A stretch of 64,000 bases of DNA, from assembly GCA_010405405.1 (NCBI GenBank), contig MU004240.1, positions 884,217 to 948,216 on the forward strand, written 5' to 3'. A program made the translations under genes and the position numbers. Positions 32,065-42,700 of this stretch are shown here, one piece after another. Numbering within the stretch: position 1 is the first letter of the stretch; each line of letters opens with the position of its first letter. The notes below the pieces were generated by a model. The model was not told the DNA's origin. It ran no database searches and was given only the letters and a program-made list of their open reading frames with translations. This DNA comes from Microthyrium microscopicum. Its lineage: Eukaryota > Ascomycota > Dothideomycetes > Microthyriales > Microthyriaceae.

Positions 32065-32535
32065 AAGCTCCGTCAAGAGCTAGAATGTGGTATCGATTGC
32101 ATTGTCTGCTGCATGGATGGAAAATCGGAGTCTTCCTTTGAGCTGGATGAGGGAGAGAGCGTATGACGATTAGTATCAGATACCAAAAGATCTTCAACAA
32201 TCAATGTATAATCAAAACAACCTTTTCAACGATTTATTCTTCAATCCATAGCCCGACTAGACTTGTTGCTTGACAATCTCCAAAAGCAAGGCTGAGCTGC
32301 CACCAATCACACGAGAAGGGACTACCCGGCGCTAATCACCTATTAGCGTGGCGTGCTAAATCTTGACAACACATGGCGTTGTCCTGGCAATCCATACTGT
32401 AAATAAACCAACTTGGACTTTTTCAAAGACCCCAATTCCGCCAATCTGTCCTCGTGTAACAGAACAGACTCCCACAAAGAAAACTACTTCATCACATTAG
32501 CTTTGAGATCGCGCTCAGAATCACAGTCACATTCC

Positions 32536-34377
32536 ATGGCAGCACTGACCGCAACTTCCTCTCCCGCTCCTGCGAACCAGCATTTACCCATCCCCGACTA
32601 TCACGAAGACGACTCGCACCACAAAGCCTACGCATCGAGCGAGCGTACAACTCCTTCACGCCGTCAGTCAGGCTTTACAAACATCTCCTCCATTCCACCC
32701 TCTCTACCAGCCGACGACATTCCTTACATCCACCGCAAGCACCGACAAGCTTTCCGATCTCCTAGCTCCGTCCGCGCGATCCAACTCTCCTCGCCATCGC
32801 CCGTCGCATCTCCACGACACAGCCTTTCTGATACGCGGAAATGGTCACTCGCAGCAGTGCACAAGTACGGACCACGTGACGATTTGCACAGCGAGCCAGC
32901 GACGTCTGAGCCGGAACATGGGTCGCATCTTCGCCATCGGCCTGATAGCGGCGCGAAACTTTATCGCGCGCCATCAGATACTACTACGAATTTGACATCT
33001 TTCACTGAGTCACGGCCACCGCTGATTCTGCTGCATGTCAGCGTTCTGCGTGGCGCAGAGACGAGATACTCGCGCTCGCTGTTGGAAGCCCATGCGCCAC
33101 GCTATGTGCAGGATAACTTGAGGCTTCTGGCTGAGAAGTTGAGCGATGAAGTCGTCGCGCGAGGCGTGTTATTGCCACATCCTGGTGATGAGTATGAGAT
33201 GCTGGAAGAGCGGCTGTTGGAGGCGCTTGAACTGGTCCCACCACGCGTGCTGGACTGCGGACATTTTTATGACCCCGAAATGGACGAGGCTGAAGAAATG
33301 GGAGACGATCGATCGACGGTGGGTGATGGTGGTGAAATGAAGACAATTTGCAGTTATGCGCATGCTGAGATGGATGGCGCACCTGATGAGATTGCTCGAG
33401 ATCCGGTTTGCGATACTTGTGCGCAGCCCATGCACCTGCCTTCCCGCGGTGCAGGACATGGAAGTCAGCGCTGGGAAATCAACTTCTATGCGGCAAACGG
33501 TCTGATGCGGGCGGGTGCTTGGGCAGCGGCGTGGCGAGAAATGGAGCGGGTTGATGTTGAGATTGCACCGTGGATGTCGAGCTCAGTCAAGCGGACAATG
33601 GAAATGGCAGCAGCGAAAGAGGAGGAGAAATCTGCTACGGAGCGTCGCGAATTCGAGCTGCAAATTGACATGTTGCAGATGGATGTCAAGGAAGCGGCTC
33701 AACGAATTCATGAGCTTGAGGATGACTTGGTTAAGCTTCAGACGGAGAGAGAGCAGAGTATACAAGTCCCGGTTTCTACGAGCGGCGATGGCAGCAAAGA
33801 ACTTCCTACTACTTCAACCATTATTCCACCGGATCTTATCCAGATCTCGACGATTCCGCTGCTCAATGAAAGTCTTTCAAGCGTCGAAGCTACCACAAAA
33901 CCGGAACGCCTTGCTCAAGACATACCCCTTGGTCGCTTACTCCAGCGCTATGTGATGCTGTGGGCTCAAGACCGACGAAATATTGCTCTATTCATAATGT
34001 CAGTTGTCGTTCTGTTCCTTGGAATGGCACTTGTGTCAAAGACTGGGTCAAGCAATGCTATATTACCACCTACACTGGCACCAACATTACCGTCGGCCCA
34101 AATTTCACCTGTCGTGGAATATCAAGTCCCACAGCTTTCAACATCGCAGAACTTGACCTCTGCACGTCCAATAGTTGCCGAGGCCATAGTCCCAGATGAT
34201 GTCAAGCTCCAGATACAAGAGCCGATCGAAGTCTTGGAGCCAGAGAACTCCGAACCACAAGCTTCAGCAATGCTGCCATTATCCAACGAGTCCAGACAAC
34301 AATCCGCTCAAGCTCAGCCGTCGGGCGAAGGTCAAGACCCAGTACTTGAGAAGATTTATCCCTCTATTCCAGTCTGA
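32536..34377 (+). CDS. Fungal coiled-coil/TM protein, uncharacterised family
   Basis: Single-exon gene, 613 residues from the first ATG (the open frame upstream to 32413 has none). Residues 1-150 are Ser/Pro-rich and disordered. A conserved core follows at about 161-245: PPLILLHVSVL, YSRSLLEAHAPRYVQDNLRL, EKLSDEVVARGVLLPHPGDE, YEMLEERLLEALELVPPR and CGHFYD. A CDTC pair and WEINFYAANGLMRAGAWAAA lead to about 350. Residues 352-410 form a coiled coil (MEMAAAKEEEKSATERREFE..HELEDDLVKLQ). One membrane helix (about 482-502, NIALFIMSVVVLFLGMALVS) is followed by a Pro/Glu-rich tail. I recognise the core as widespread in Pezizomycotina, where it is often labelled 'pathway-specific nitrogen regulator', a name I would not trust. 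No catalytic motif is seen; the single helix suggests membrane tethering. Confidence 0.78.
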   Translation: MAALTATSSPAPANQHLPIPDYHEDDSHHKAYASSERTTPSRRQSGFTNISSIPPSLPADDIPYIHRKHRQAFRSPSSVRAIQLSSPSPVASPRHSLSDTRKWSLAAVHKYGPRDDLHSEPATSEPEHGSHLRHRPDSGAKLYRAPSDTTTNLTSFTESRPPLILLHVSVLRGAETRYSRSLLEAHAPRYVQDNLRLLAEKLSDEVVARGVLLPHPGDEYEMLEERLLEALELVPPRVLDCGHFYDPEMDEAEEMGDDRSTVGDGGEMKTICSYAHAEMDGAPDEIARDPVCDTCAQPMHLPSRGAGHGSQRWEINFYAANGLMRAGAWAAAWREMERVDVEIAPWMSSSVKRTMEMAAAKEEEKSATERREFELQIDMLQMDVKEAAQRIHELEDDLVKLQTEREQSIQVPVSTSGDGSKELPTTSTIIPPDLIQISTIPLLNESLSSVEATTKPERLAQDIPLGRLLQRYVMLWAQDRRNIALFIMSVVVLFLGMALVSKTGSSNAILPPTLAPTLPSAQISPVVEYQVPQLSTSQNLTSARPIVAEAIVPDDVKLQIQEPIEVLEPENSEPQASAMLPLSNESRQQSAQAQPSGEGQDPVLEKIYPSIPV

Positions 34378-34584
34378 TATGCCCCGTACGCTCAATTGAC
34401 GCTACTCTACCTACCTACCCACTCCTGTTAACGCCCCTTCCTGTAGAACTTTCCAGCCATTTCCGTTTCAATATACCCCCGTACGACCAATGTATCTCGC
34501 TCCTATCATGTCAAGCGCACGTATAAATGTCAGACTTATTCTTGTAATTATGCCAGCCCGTATTTAGCCAGCCAGTAATGAAAT

Positions 34585-35698
34585 TTATGCTTCTTTCATA
34601 CTCGCCGCCCGCAGTACCTTCATACGTTGTTCCGACTTCTTCTTACCTCCTTCAATCCATGACTTGTAGCTATCATCGCCCTCTGCCTGCTTGGCCTTCA
34701 CCACGCCCTTGGTCAAGTCGCCAACGAAGCCTACAAAATTGTGGCGCCGCAGTGAGTTCTCCCACACCCACTCGCGTCGCTTTCGTTCCTCGATATGTAG
34801 CGTCTCCACATCACCGATCTCCTTTGCGCGGATCCGAGGATCTCTGATCATAGCTAGGAGGTTGAAGTGGATCTCACCTTCAGGGTAACGGTTGATCCGC
34901 CGTTGTAGAACGGGGACAACTTTGTCGGGAAGTTCAGTGGGTAAGCAGGCGCCATGTGATATAGGAGCTGGTGCTAAGCCATCAAGCTCGTATAGAATGC
35001 CATTTACTGATGTGTATGCGATGAAGTGATAGACGTCATCTGAGTCAGTAGAAGTGCGCTGAGTTTCGTCAATGAAGGGTGAAGCTCGTGCGAACGAATT
35101 GTGCACCGATCTGATTAGGTCGGAATTAGATAGAGTCTCGCCCCGAAGCTGTTGGTCATATGGTTAGCATGTGAAGTGAATATGGAAGAATAAGATTGTT
35201 TCCTACATCTGGAGGAAAGGCTATAGTGAAGTCTTTGAATTCACGCAGAGGGGCGCCGATATCAACGTCGGGTATATTGAGAAGCACGCTTAGCAGAGCC
35301 TGAGTCCCACATGCATTCTGGATGACTTGTTGAGCGAAGAAGATATTTTCTGCTGCTTCTGTGTCAAAAGTGCCATCCTCTGGTTTGTTGTCGGTCGCCT
35401 TTGAAGAGACCCATTTGAAGAGAAATATTACGCCATAGATTGGGCTGTTGAGTTTCAGTATTCCGCTCGTGGCGAGATAGCGATGTAACAGACCTAAGTG
35501 AATGAAGACTGTCAGCATCTAAGCTTACAAGCTCTTCAAACTGCACACCCTTGGCTCCGAGACCTTCTAGTAAATGGGTAAAGACGCCCTGTAGATCACA
35601 ACAAGTTGTCAGTCTATGCGCCTATAACAGAGAGCACCGAGGGAAGGGTACGGTAGACGCACAGCATCGCTCTCAATCGTATTCCATCCACCAGACAT
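34585..35698 (-). CDS. Ubiquitin C-terminal hydrolase, UCHL5/UCH37-type
   Basis: Cysteine deubiquitinase of peptidase family C12; UCHL5 relatives act on proteasomes (and INO80 in animals). Exons on the minus strand are 35698-35663, 35588-35494, 35444-35207 and 35148-34585 (310 residues), with introns of 74, 49 and 58 nt. The start MSGGWNTIESDAGVFTHLLE is the family's. The catalytic triad falls at Cys89 (IQNACGTQALLSVLLN), His164 (DVYHFIAYT) and Asp179 (YELDGL), almost the same numbering as in human UCHL5. The C-terminal extension (RRHNFVGFVGDLTKGVVKAK, then YKSWIEGGKKKSEQR) corresponds to the ULD-type tail that docks to a DEUBAD partner. The third intron follows IAFPPD. It converges on the coiled-coil/TM gene with 207 bp between stops. 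Confidence 0.93.
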
Positions 35699-36457
35699 AG
35701 TGGTGTGCCGAGTACGAGATATGCAGCCGCAAAGCAGAAGATTTAGATGAGGACTCAATCCGTCGGATCTCGGTTGCGGAGATTGTGGAGAATTCGGTAA
35801 CAAATTATTGGCGGTGATGAATTTGATTGATGATGTTTAGTGGTTGAAGTGGAATTGGAAGGTTGGAAATTGAAGCTCCCCTGATCCCTGCAAAGCGTGT
35901 CCTGCCATCGACCTAGCAAAATAAAATGGCACGCTCCCCATCAACGCTGATGGCTTCCAATCACCTCCAGAGTCCAGTCAGTACAAGTTGCTATATTTGC
36001 CATCGCATTCGATAAAGCGGTAAGATGTGAACGCCCTCTATGCTATGGCAAATAAAGCACTCGATACCGAGCCATCTCTTTCTCATGCAGTGCTTCCCAG
36101 CCTGCTTATGCCCGCCTATTACCACAAGAGGAAAATTCCGTATCAAAAGCGGCAGTGACCGCTCAAAGCCTCGAGCATCTGCATCTCCTTGACATCAATG
36201 CGGTCCAACTCCGCTCTCAATCTGGACTAGAGCCGATCAAACGTTCTTCCAGAACATCCTTCCGGAATCAAAACTCACGTACATACCCTGGATCCTAGAA
36301 CATGACGCAGCAAGCATAAGATCGCCTCATTAATCGTGCTTATGCTCTGATAGGTACCCGGTTTTGAGTAACTCGCCAGGTACCGAGGAGCAGGAGCCGC
36401 ATATCACTACTTTATATGCGAATCAAAGACGGAACAAGCCATCAAATCTCTAACAAC
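35699..36457. other. Intergenic, UCHL5 promoter side
   Basis: No gene or RNA recognised; normal base composition. Confidence 0.4.
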
Positions 36458-36930
36458 ATGTCAACAAAGCAGACTTGCGCCAGAAACAGCCTGTTGTCAC
36501 TGTGTGCTCTGGTCTTGCTTGTTAATGTGGTATTGGCTCAAAGTCTTGTAGTTAGAATTTTCGGTGTAGGATTTAAACCACTAGTATGTAGGTATGGGTA
36601 TATGAGAAAGAGATGGTCGATCTTCTTTGGTAAGTTACTTCCTGGACATTCGGAGCCTCCAGGGCTCTTCTAAGATCAAGGCCCTGGCCGTATATAGACG
36701 GTTTCTGGACATTTCAAGGAGATTTCCGTCAAACGTGTCCAAGCTGCTCACAACCTCGTCTCCGGTTCGGTATATACCAGCATTGTCCACTTATGACCTA
36801 TATTCCATGCCCGGTAAACACTGGGAATGTACTTTGGGAACAACGAGTTCACTCTCCGGAATTGACGGTCTTCCACCTCGCCTACGGACACAGCTATAAG
36901 TCGAAGAGATATTCCCGAGATCGAAAGTGA
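36458..36930 (+). CDS. Possible small secreted protein gene (uncertain)
   Basis: An ATG at 36458 opens MSTKQTCARNSLLSLCALVL, then LVNVVLAQS, a convincing signal peptide with an A-Q cleavage site. The same frame runs on to about 36673 without conserved features. About 240 bp downstream another frame reads DGFWTFQGDFRQTCPSC, then RFGIYQHCPLMTYIPCPVNT, a cysteine-containing stretch preceded by TATATAG, which could be a splice acceptor. A GTAAGT donor lies near 36639. A two- or three-exon secreted protein is possible, but I could not settle the exon structure. It may equally be a decayed gene. Treat the limits as approximate. Confidence 0.25.
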
Positions 36931-37664
36931 AATGAGATGGACCCTCTTTTTACCCCGAAAGTTGAGTAATCAACAGCTCTGATAATTCGTGACATAAGAA
37001 TATTTAAAAAGCCTACCGTTTGTCATCCAACATGAAAGTACAAGAAGAACCATAATCCAATGCGCTAATGTGAACGAGATGGACCAGATGAACCAGAAAA
37101 CATCAGGGATAAAGAGAAAACGCTAAGCGATATGTTACAAGGAAAATACAAAAGAAAAAGAATCCGAGCAAATCAGATATCCCCGCGCGCGTGCCTGGTC
37201 CAAAGCTGACATCGCTAGGCCACCGCTGTTGCCCATCATTAATCATAATATAGGAAATATAGCCTCCTAGCCCTTGTTTTACCCTTCCAGCGCCAGCCTG
37301 ATGATAAATGCCCCTATAAACTCACAATATAAGATAATGTCTATACAGCATAGACAAGCGAAAGGAAGCAGCAGTAGATCCCCTGGAGATCAATCCTAAT
37401 CAATATGCGTGCCGGATTGCCGGATGTTCGTTCGATGGTTCCTGATAGCTAATTCAATGTACCCCTGCTGGTACTGCTATCATTGGTTGAATTTGTATTA
37501 GCAGGCTGATGTTGTGCATCGTGTTGCAACTGTTGCTGTTGTTGATGTCGCTGTTGCTGTTGTTGATGATGATGGGAAGTTGGATGAGAATGAGGATGAG
37601 GATGCTGTTGTAATGTGCCAGCCCTGGTTTTCGTCTTAGCTGGATGATGGAAAACAACATCTTG
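36931..37664. other. Intergenic with trinucleotide-rich patch
   Basis: No gene seen. About 37510-37605 is built of TGTTGC, TGTTGA and GATGAG units on the plus strand, a simple repeat in the probable 3' UTR of the Zn2Cys6 gene. Confidence 0.4.
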
Positions 37665-39718
37665 TCACGTCCAAACGGCCGTAGGGACCACGCACCCGCC
37701 GGCAATGCCTCCAGTGCTTCCTAGATATCCGGCACTGCTTGAATTTAATGCACTCCCATACGGAGAGATTGGCGACACTCCCATTCCTCCAAAGTCTACT
37801 GCGGCTCGAGGCGCATGGTGAAAGTCTGGTAAAGGAAGCTGATACGTTGCGCTATCTGGCTCTGACTTGAAGCCAGGGGAAATCAGGGGTGAATTTCCAT
37901 ATGCTGAGGTCGGGGTAGTCTGATATGATGTAGTAGGCGTATAAGGTTTGTAAAATCCGTCAACTGCGCTACCAACTGCACTTCCAGGCACTTCCAGAAA
38001 CGGCGATCTCGGGAGGTTCGTGGAGATAGGTGGTGGAGTCATATGTATCGTTGTCGATGCAAAAGCTGGGGAAAGGCTGGGAGTATGAGCCTGCTGATCG
38101 GCTAATTGTGTGATCAAATCAAGGCCCATGTTTTCTGCAAACGGCTGTCCGACTGGAGAATGTAGCGATGCTTGTTGCTGAGCCCATTCCCGCCGACTTT
38201 TAAAGCGAGACAAAGCATCTCGAGGAAAGTCCATAAGTACCGCCGCCGTTTGAGAAAGCGTGTCGTATTGTTGAGTGGCTTGACAAGTCTGGATAATGTT
38301 AATGATTTCAGTCAGTGGATTTGCAGCATGCGATGCTAGAAATGGTGCTCCAACGTCTGGAAAGACTCGTTCCAGGAGAAGAGCAGCTGCGTAGAAATGC
38401 GATAGCACCAAAAGAGTATGGATGTCTCCTCTACGAGACGAGAGTAGATTGACTGGTAGCCAGAAAAGCATTTTGCGCAAATGGTATAATTGGTCAAACT
38501 GCTCTTTTGGCGTTTGAGCGGGCGGAGAGTTTCGTAGCGAGTCCATCAAGGTTCGCATTTGATCAACTAATTTGGTATCTTCTGGAGGCTGGGACACAGA
38601 TGTCTGTAACCTGTGAAATGCAGCGTGGATAGTCTGTATCGTGTTTCCATTTTCACGGCGGTCTTCTGCTGTCACCTGGAAAGCGCTTTCGTTGTTGAAG
38701 CCTTGCAAAGGGTCAATTGGACTTTGGGAAAGATATTCCTCGAAAACGGACTCGGGACGAAATCGCTGCATGACATGTATAACCTAGGACATAATTAGTA
38801 TTCATAGTTGCAGTGGATCCCGAAGACGTACTGTCTTCAAGCCCGACATTGATTGAGCCCAGTTTTTCCTAGAAACAGTTAGTGCTGATGTGCTTCAATC
38901 CGAGTGGCTACACTTACCAGTCATTTTGAAGCCATGATAAGATCAAGCTCGCAGCCAAGATACCATCCGCATTGGTCTTGGAAAACTTCGCACGCGTGTC
39001 TTGAAGCCCTCGAGTAGCTAAACCGACATAATCATTGGCGAGTACACGCGCATCGTTCGATTGCGTCTCCCATGCCATATGCGAAGCTGAGAAAGCGTAG
39101 ATAGCGTGCATGACAAAGTCATGGTTAGCCGCGACTGCTAAGCACCTTGATGACATGATTAGTTTGTAGTACAAGAAACAAAACTGTCAATATAGTTAAC
39201 TTACTTGGGCATTATGTTTGTCCAAAGAGCAAGTTTGGCCGTTCGACTACTGAGTAGCCCGTTCAAAATGGAGCAAACATGGTAAAGTAATCTTGCTTCG
39301 TTGCGAGAAGCAGTTTTGACTTGAGGTTGTGGGAAGATATCCAGCTCTGGAAATGGAAACTGATCGGTTTGCCTCCATACCTCAACAGCCCTTTCAATCT
39401 CTGAAGTCCAATTCAATCCAGTCTGCGTAGATATTCGCAACCCTTCATCCACAACTGGTGGAAGGTCCATGTAGTCACACCTCACCTGGTGCTTGGTACA
39501 GTTGCGGCTATAAACTTGTCAGCAACAGCGTAGAGGACTTGAGTTATCCTTACCATTGCGGAAATGTCTCATCGCATCTTATATGCCTCCGCTTGCATGT
39601 TTTACAGCCCTTTCTGGACTTAGTATGACTGCGTCCGTTTAGCAGGATGTAAGTACACTCGTAAGGCTATTGCTAAAGCTTACCTGCGACGTGAAGGTCC
39701 TCCACCACGACCAGCCAT
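37665..39718 (-). CDS. Zn(II)2Cys6 transcription factor, Upc2-like layout
   Basis: Exons on the minus strand are 39718-39684, 39628-39554, 39507-39205, 39145-38918, 38868-38832 and 38783-37665 (598 residues). The five introns are 46-59 nt and all keep phase. Residues 12-47 hold SHTKSRKGC-KTCKRRHIRCDE and the remaining ligands: Cys20, Cys23, Cys30, Cys37, Cys40 and Cys47, the full zinc cluster. The HTKSRKGC lead-in and short N terminus are typical of the sterol-uptake/Upc2-like group. The middle part (HDFVMHAIYAFSASHMAW, ADGILAASLILSWLQNDW, KNWAQSMSGLKTVIHVMQRF) is the helical regulatory region. The last about 170 residues are Ser/Pro/Tyr-rich (TPSLSPAFAS, KPYTPTTSYQTTPTSAYGNS), a likely activation region. 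Targets are unknown and the sterol link is not established. The zinc cluster spans three exons. Confidence 0.86.
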
Positions 39719-42700
39719 TGAATTTGAGTGCTCAAAGGAAATTCTGGATCAAAGCAAATCAAGCTCCTTTGGATTTCGGACCCGGTAGTAGACGATCGCT
39801 GAAGTGAGAAATCTGATGATGTTGGGAGTACTAAACTTGTTTAGGAGGAGATATTCCCAATAGGCCGCCGTTTCATATGACAAGGCTATTGCTAGCAACT
39901 ACCTAGCACACTTGCTGCTCGTGTTCTTTGAGCATGAAAGACGTCAATGAAGAGGCTTAGATGACGGGAAGGGCCGTAAGATTGCCGAGCGTGGTGATTA
40001 GAACTCGAGAGGCGCAGAGTAGAATACGATGTGTCGAAAGCGTAAAGCTATTTGTCAAACCAGTGGTGCCTTGTTCTGTACATGAGAAGTTTGAAGTGCT
40101 CACTTCAAACTTGAAGAATACAAAAGATGGTGTATCGAGAAGAAGACGGAACAGGCAGGTAGGTAAGAAATGTTAACGAATGGCGGAACGTGTATGCAGG
40201 GAGTTAAACCCAAAGAGAACAGGACGAGGCTGTGGACAGAGAAGTAATATCTTGCGAAACTGAACGCATAGGTACATGTCAGACCTATCGCCTTGCTTGT
40301 GGGGGGATGGACGGGGTCAGTGATTTTCCTTTTGGGACGTTAAGTTACAGCTGGGGATAACCGGACTGGAGACGCATATGCTAGTAGGAATGAGTATACG
40401 GTACGGACTACCTTTAATAGAAGCAGGCCACGGACAGAGCTATGACCAAGGAGAAATAAGTCGAAACTAGAGGGCGGACCGACAGAGTCCATCCTCAGCA
40501 GCTCCAATAATTCAGAATGACACGGCTCGAATTGCCACTGGTTGGTCAGTCACCGCCAGCCAGCAACCAGCAGAAGCGTCCATCCAAAGCAGCACCAGAG
40601 TTCTCCAACCCCGATTTCTCGTATAGCTTAGCCTCAGTGTCACAATCCTACTAAAATAAAACTACATTCAACGCTCCGCACGCAGCCGAGCGGGCTGACA
40701 GCTCTGCTGCAGGACCAACGTTCAGCCACCGTTGACCGGCTGTGGTTAGGCCAGTCGGTCCACAACCCAAACGCTTTGAAGATGTGATGAATGGGGGACA
40801 GGGGGAATGGTGAAGGGGTCAATGTGTTGTGCGCCATCATTAATGTTTCGGGGGATATTTACCACGGAGCATGGCACCAAGTCTAGACATGGTCGCAGGA
40901 GTCCAGTAGTGTGAGCAGGGCTGGAAGAAGAATGGCCAAGTCTAACTACGGAGGCATAGACATGGGATAGAGAATGGGACAGTGCCGGATGATCAACAAC
41001 AAGACGCGAAATGGTCGCGGTGGGAACTGGGGGTTCAGCAAGAAATGATTTCATAGGCGAAAGCAATAATAAAGATCCCAACGGGGGGGTGGGAAGTCTG
41101 AAGGAGAGGGGATTAGTTAAAGAATCCTTGGAGAGTCATTCAGCCGCGTGTGGTCGCTGTGGTGTGAACCAAAACCAAGCCATGCTGCCAACCCCACAAA
41201 CGCCGTGGCAGACAAGGAGCGGACCGTCATTCCAGTCAGTCACCGTCGTGATGGCCATGGTGTGCTGCTTTGTCGTGGATGCTGCGAATTGCTGAAGAGT
41301 TGAACCCTGAAGCCACCATGTATGATTGAATTCCTCATCTTCAGAAGACACGCCAGATAGGACAGGAGTCTAACCACGATTCTTAGTGTCACAAACTCAC
41401 AGACAGACCACCAAGCTGGTATTTCCAAGATCCCAAAGTACAAACCCGCAGTTGGCCTCGCTTCATCTGTCCGTCGGCTTGCATACTCCAGTCCCTATCC
41501 TAAGTCAACACACCAGTGCAGGATCCGACCACACGGGCTTGCATTTTAAGATGCAGCTGCATCATAACCTTGAACCGACGTTGGACTGTTGACTTGTCAA
41601 AATTGGGTAATATCCATCTGTTAATCAATCCGCAAGACCCTGTCGTTGCCCGCATGGAACGACCATTTGGTGCACAGCCCTGACCTGAGCATTTTGGGAC
41701 AAGCCACCCGCCGGCCCATGGTCAATCAAGCTGTCAATCGATCCATGAACGATCAACTGTCTGCCTGATGCTGCGGAAGCTGAGAGCCCACGAGCCTGTC
41801 TGGTCCAAGAGCTCCTCAACTCTGCACGGCCAGGCGATTCATCTCAGGGCCAAAGACGGCCAAGCAAGCGAACATACGTAACCAAACGAGGACCTTTCTT
41901 TGACGCCCTACTCTATCTCGTTGCGTAGTCCTACGGCTCGTTGCTTTGATTCATTCTCTAGCACCGAGATTATTCATGATTTTGATATGGAATTATTATA
42001 TCCCATCGGAGGTGACTTGACTATTCTAGCCACTGGCCAGCCGACTCCAGCCCTACCTCTACCGAGAAGTTGAGGGTCGTTGTCGTGGATCATGGCTTTA
42101 AAGTACAAATTGATCGACTAATTCTCCTAGACTTCCGCCTCGCTTCCGGGTTATTCCATGTGCACTTCCCTGACAGGTCCAGTATTGTTCCAACGGTCGA
42201 GACCAATTAGCCAATTGATACTAGCGCTTCTTTGAATCCAGGCACCACGCTCGCTAGTCTTACGCACGCTATGTAAAAGTTATTACAGTAGGTAGATATA
42301 TCATTTACTCGTTCACCTATACTTTACATTCCTTTCATGTCTGTTTATAGTTTTAAGATTTGCAGGTGAGGTAGAACACTCACATACACCGTTGGCTTCA
42401 AGATCTCTTGTCCCGTTTATCATTGACAGATTTTTACGCATGACTTTGTTTGGTTCTCTTTACTTTCCACGTACATAAGGATCAGTGTTCAATAATGTTA
42501 TTTGCATGGCGTTCTTCAGACGAGAAGCTAGCTACAAATGGAATGCAATCAACAAATGTCAACTTATGTCATCACTGTATGTCAGAATTGCCGCTCGTCT
42601 GCACATTTATCAATTGACATGCCGTCGGCCGATGTGATAGCTTTCTTGAACAGGTCAGCGAGAAAAGCTGCCTCTTTTTCTTTTCGGAGCCTCCTTTTTC

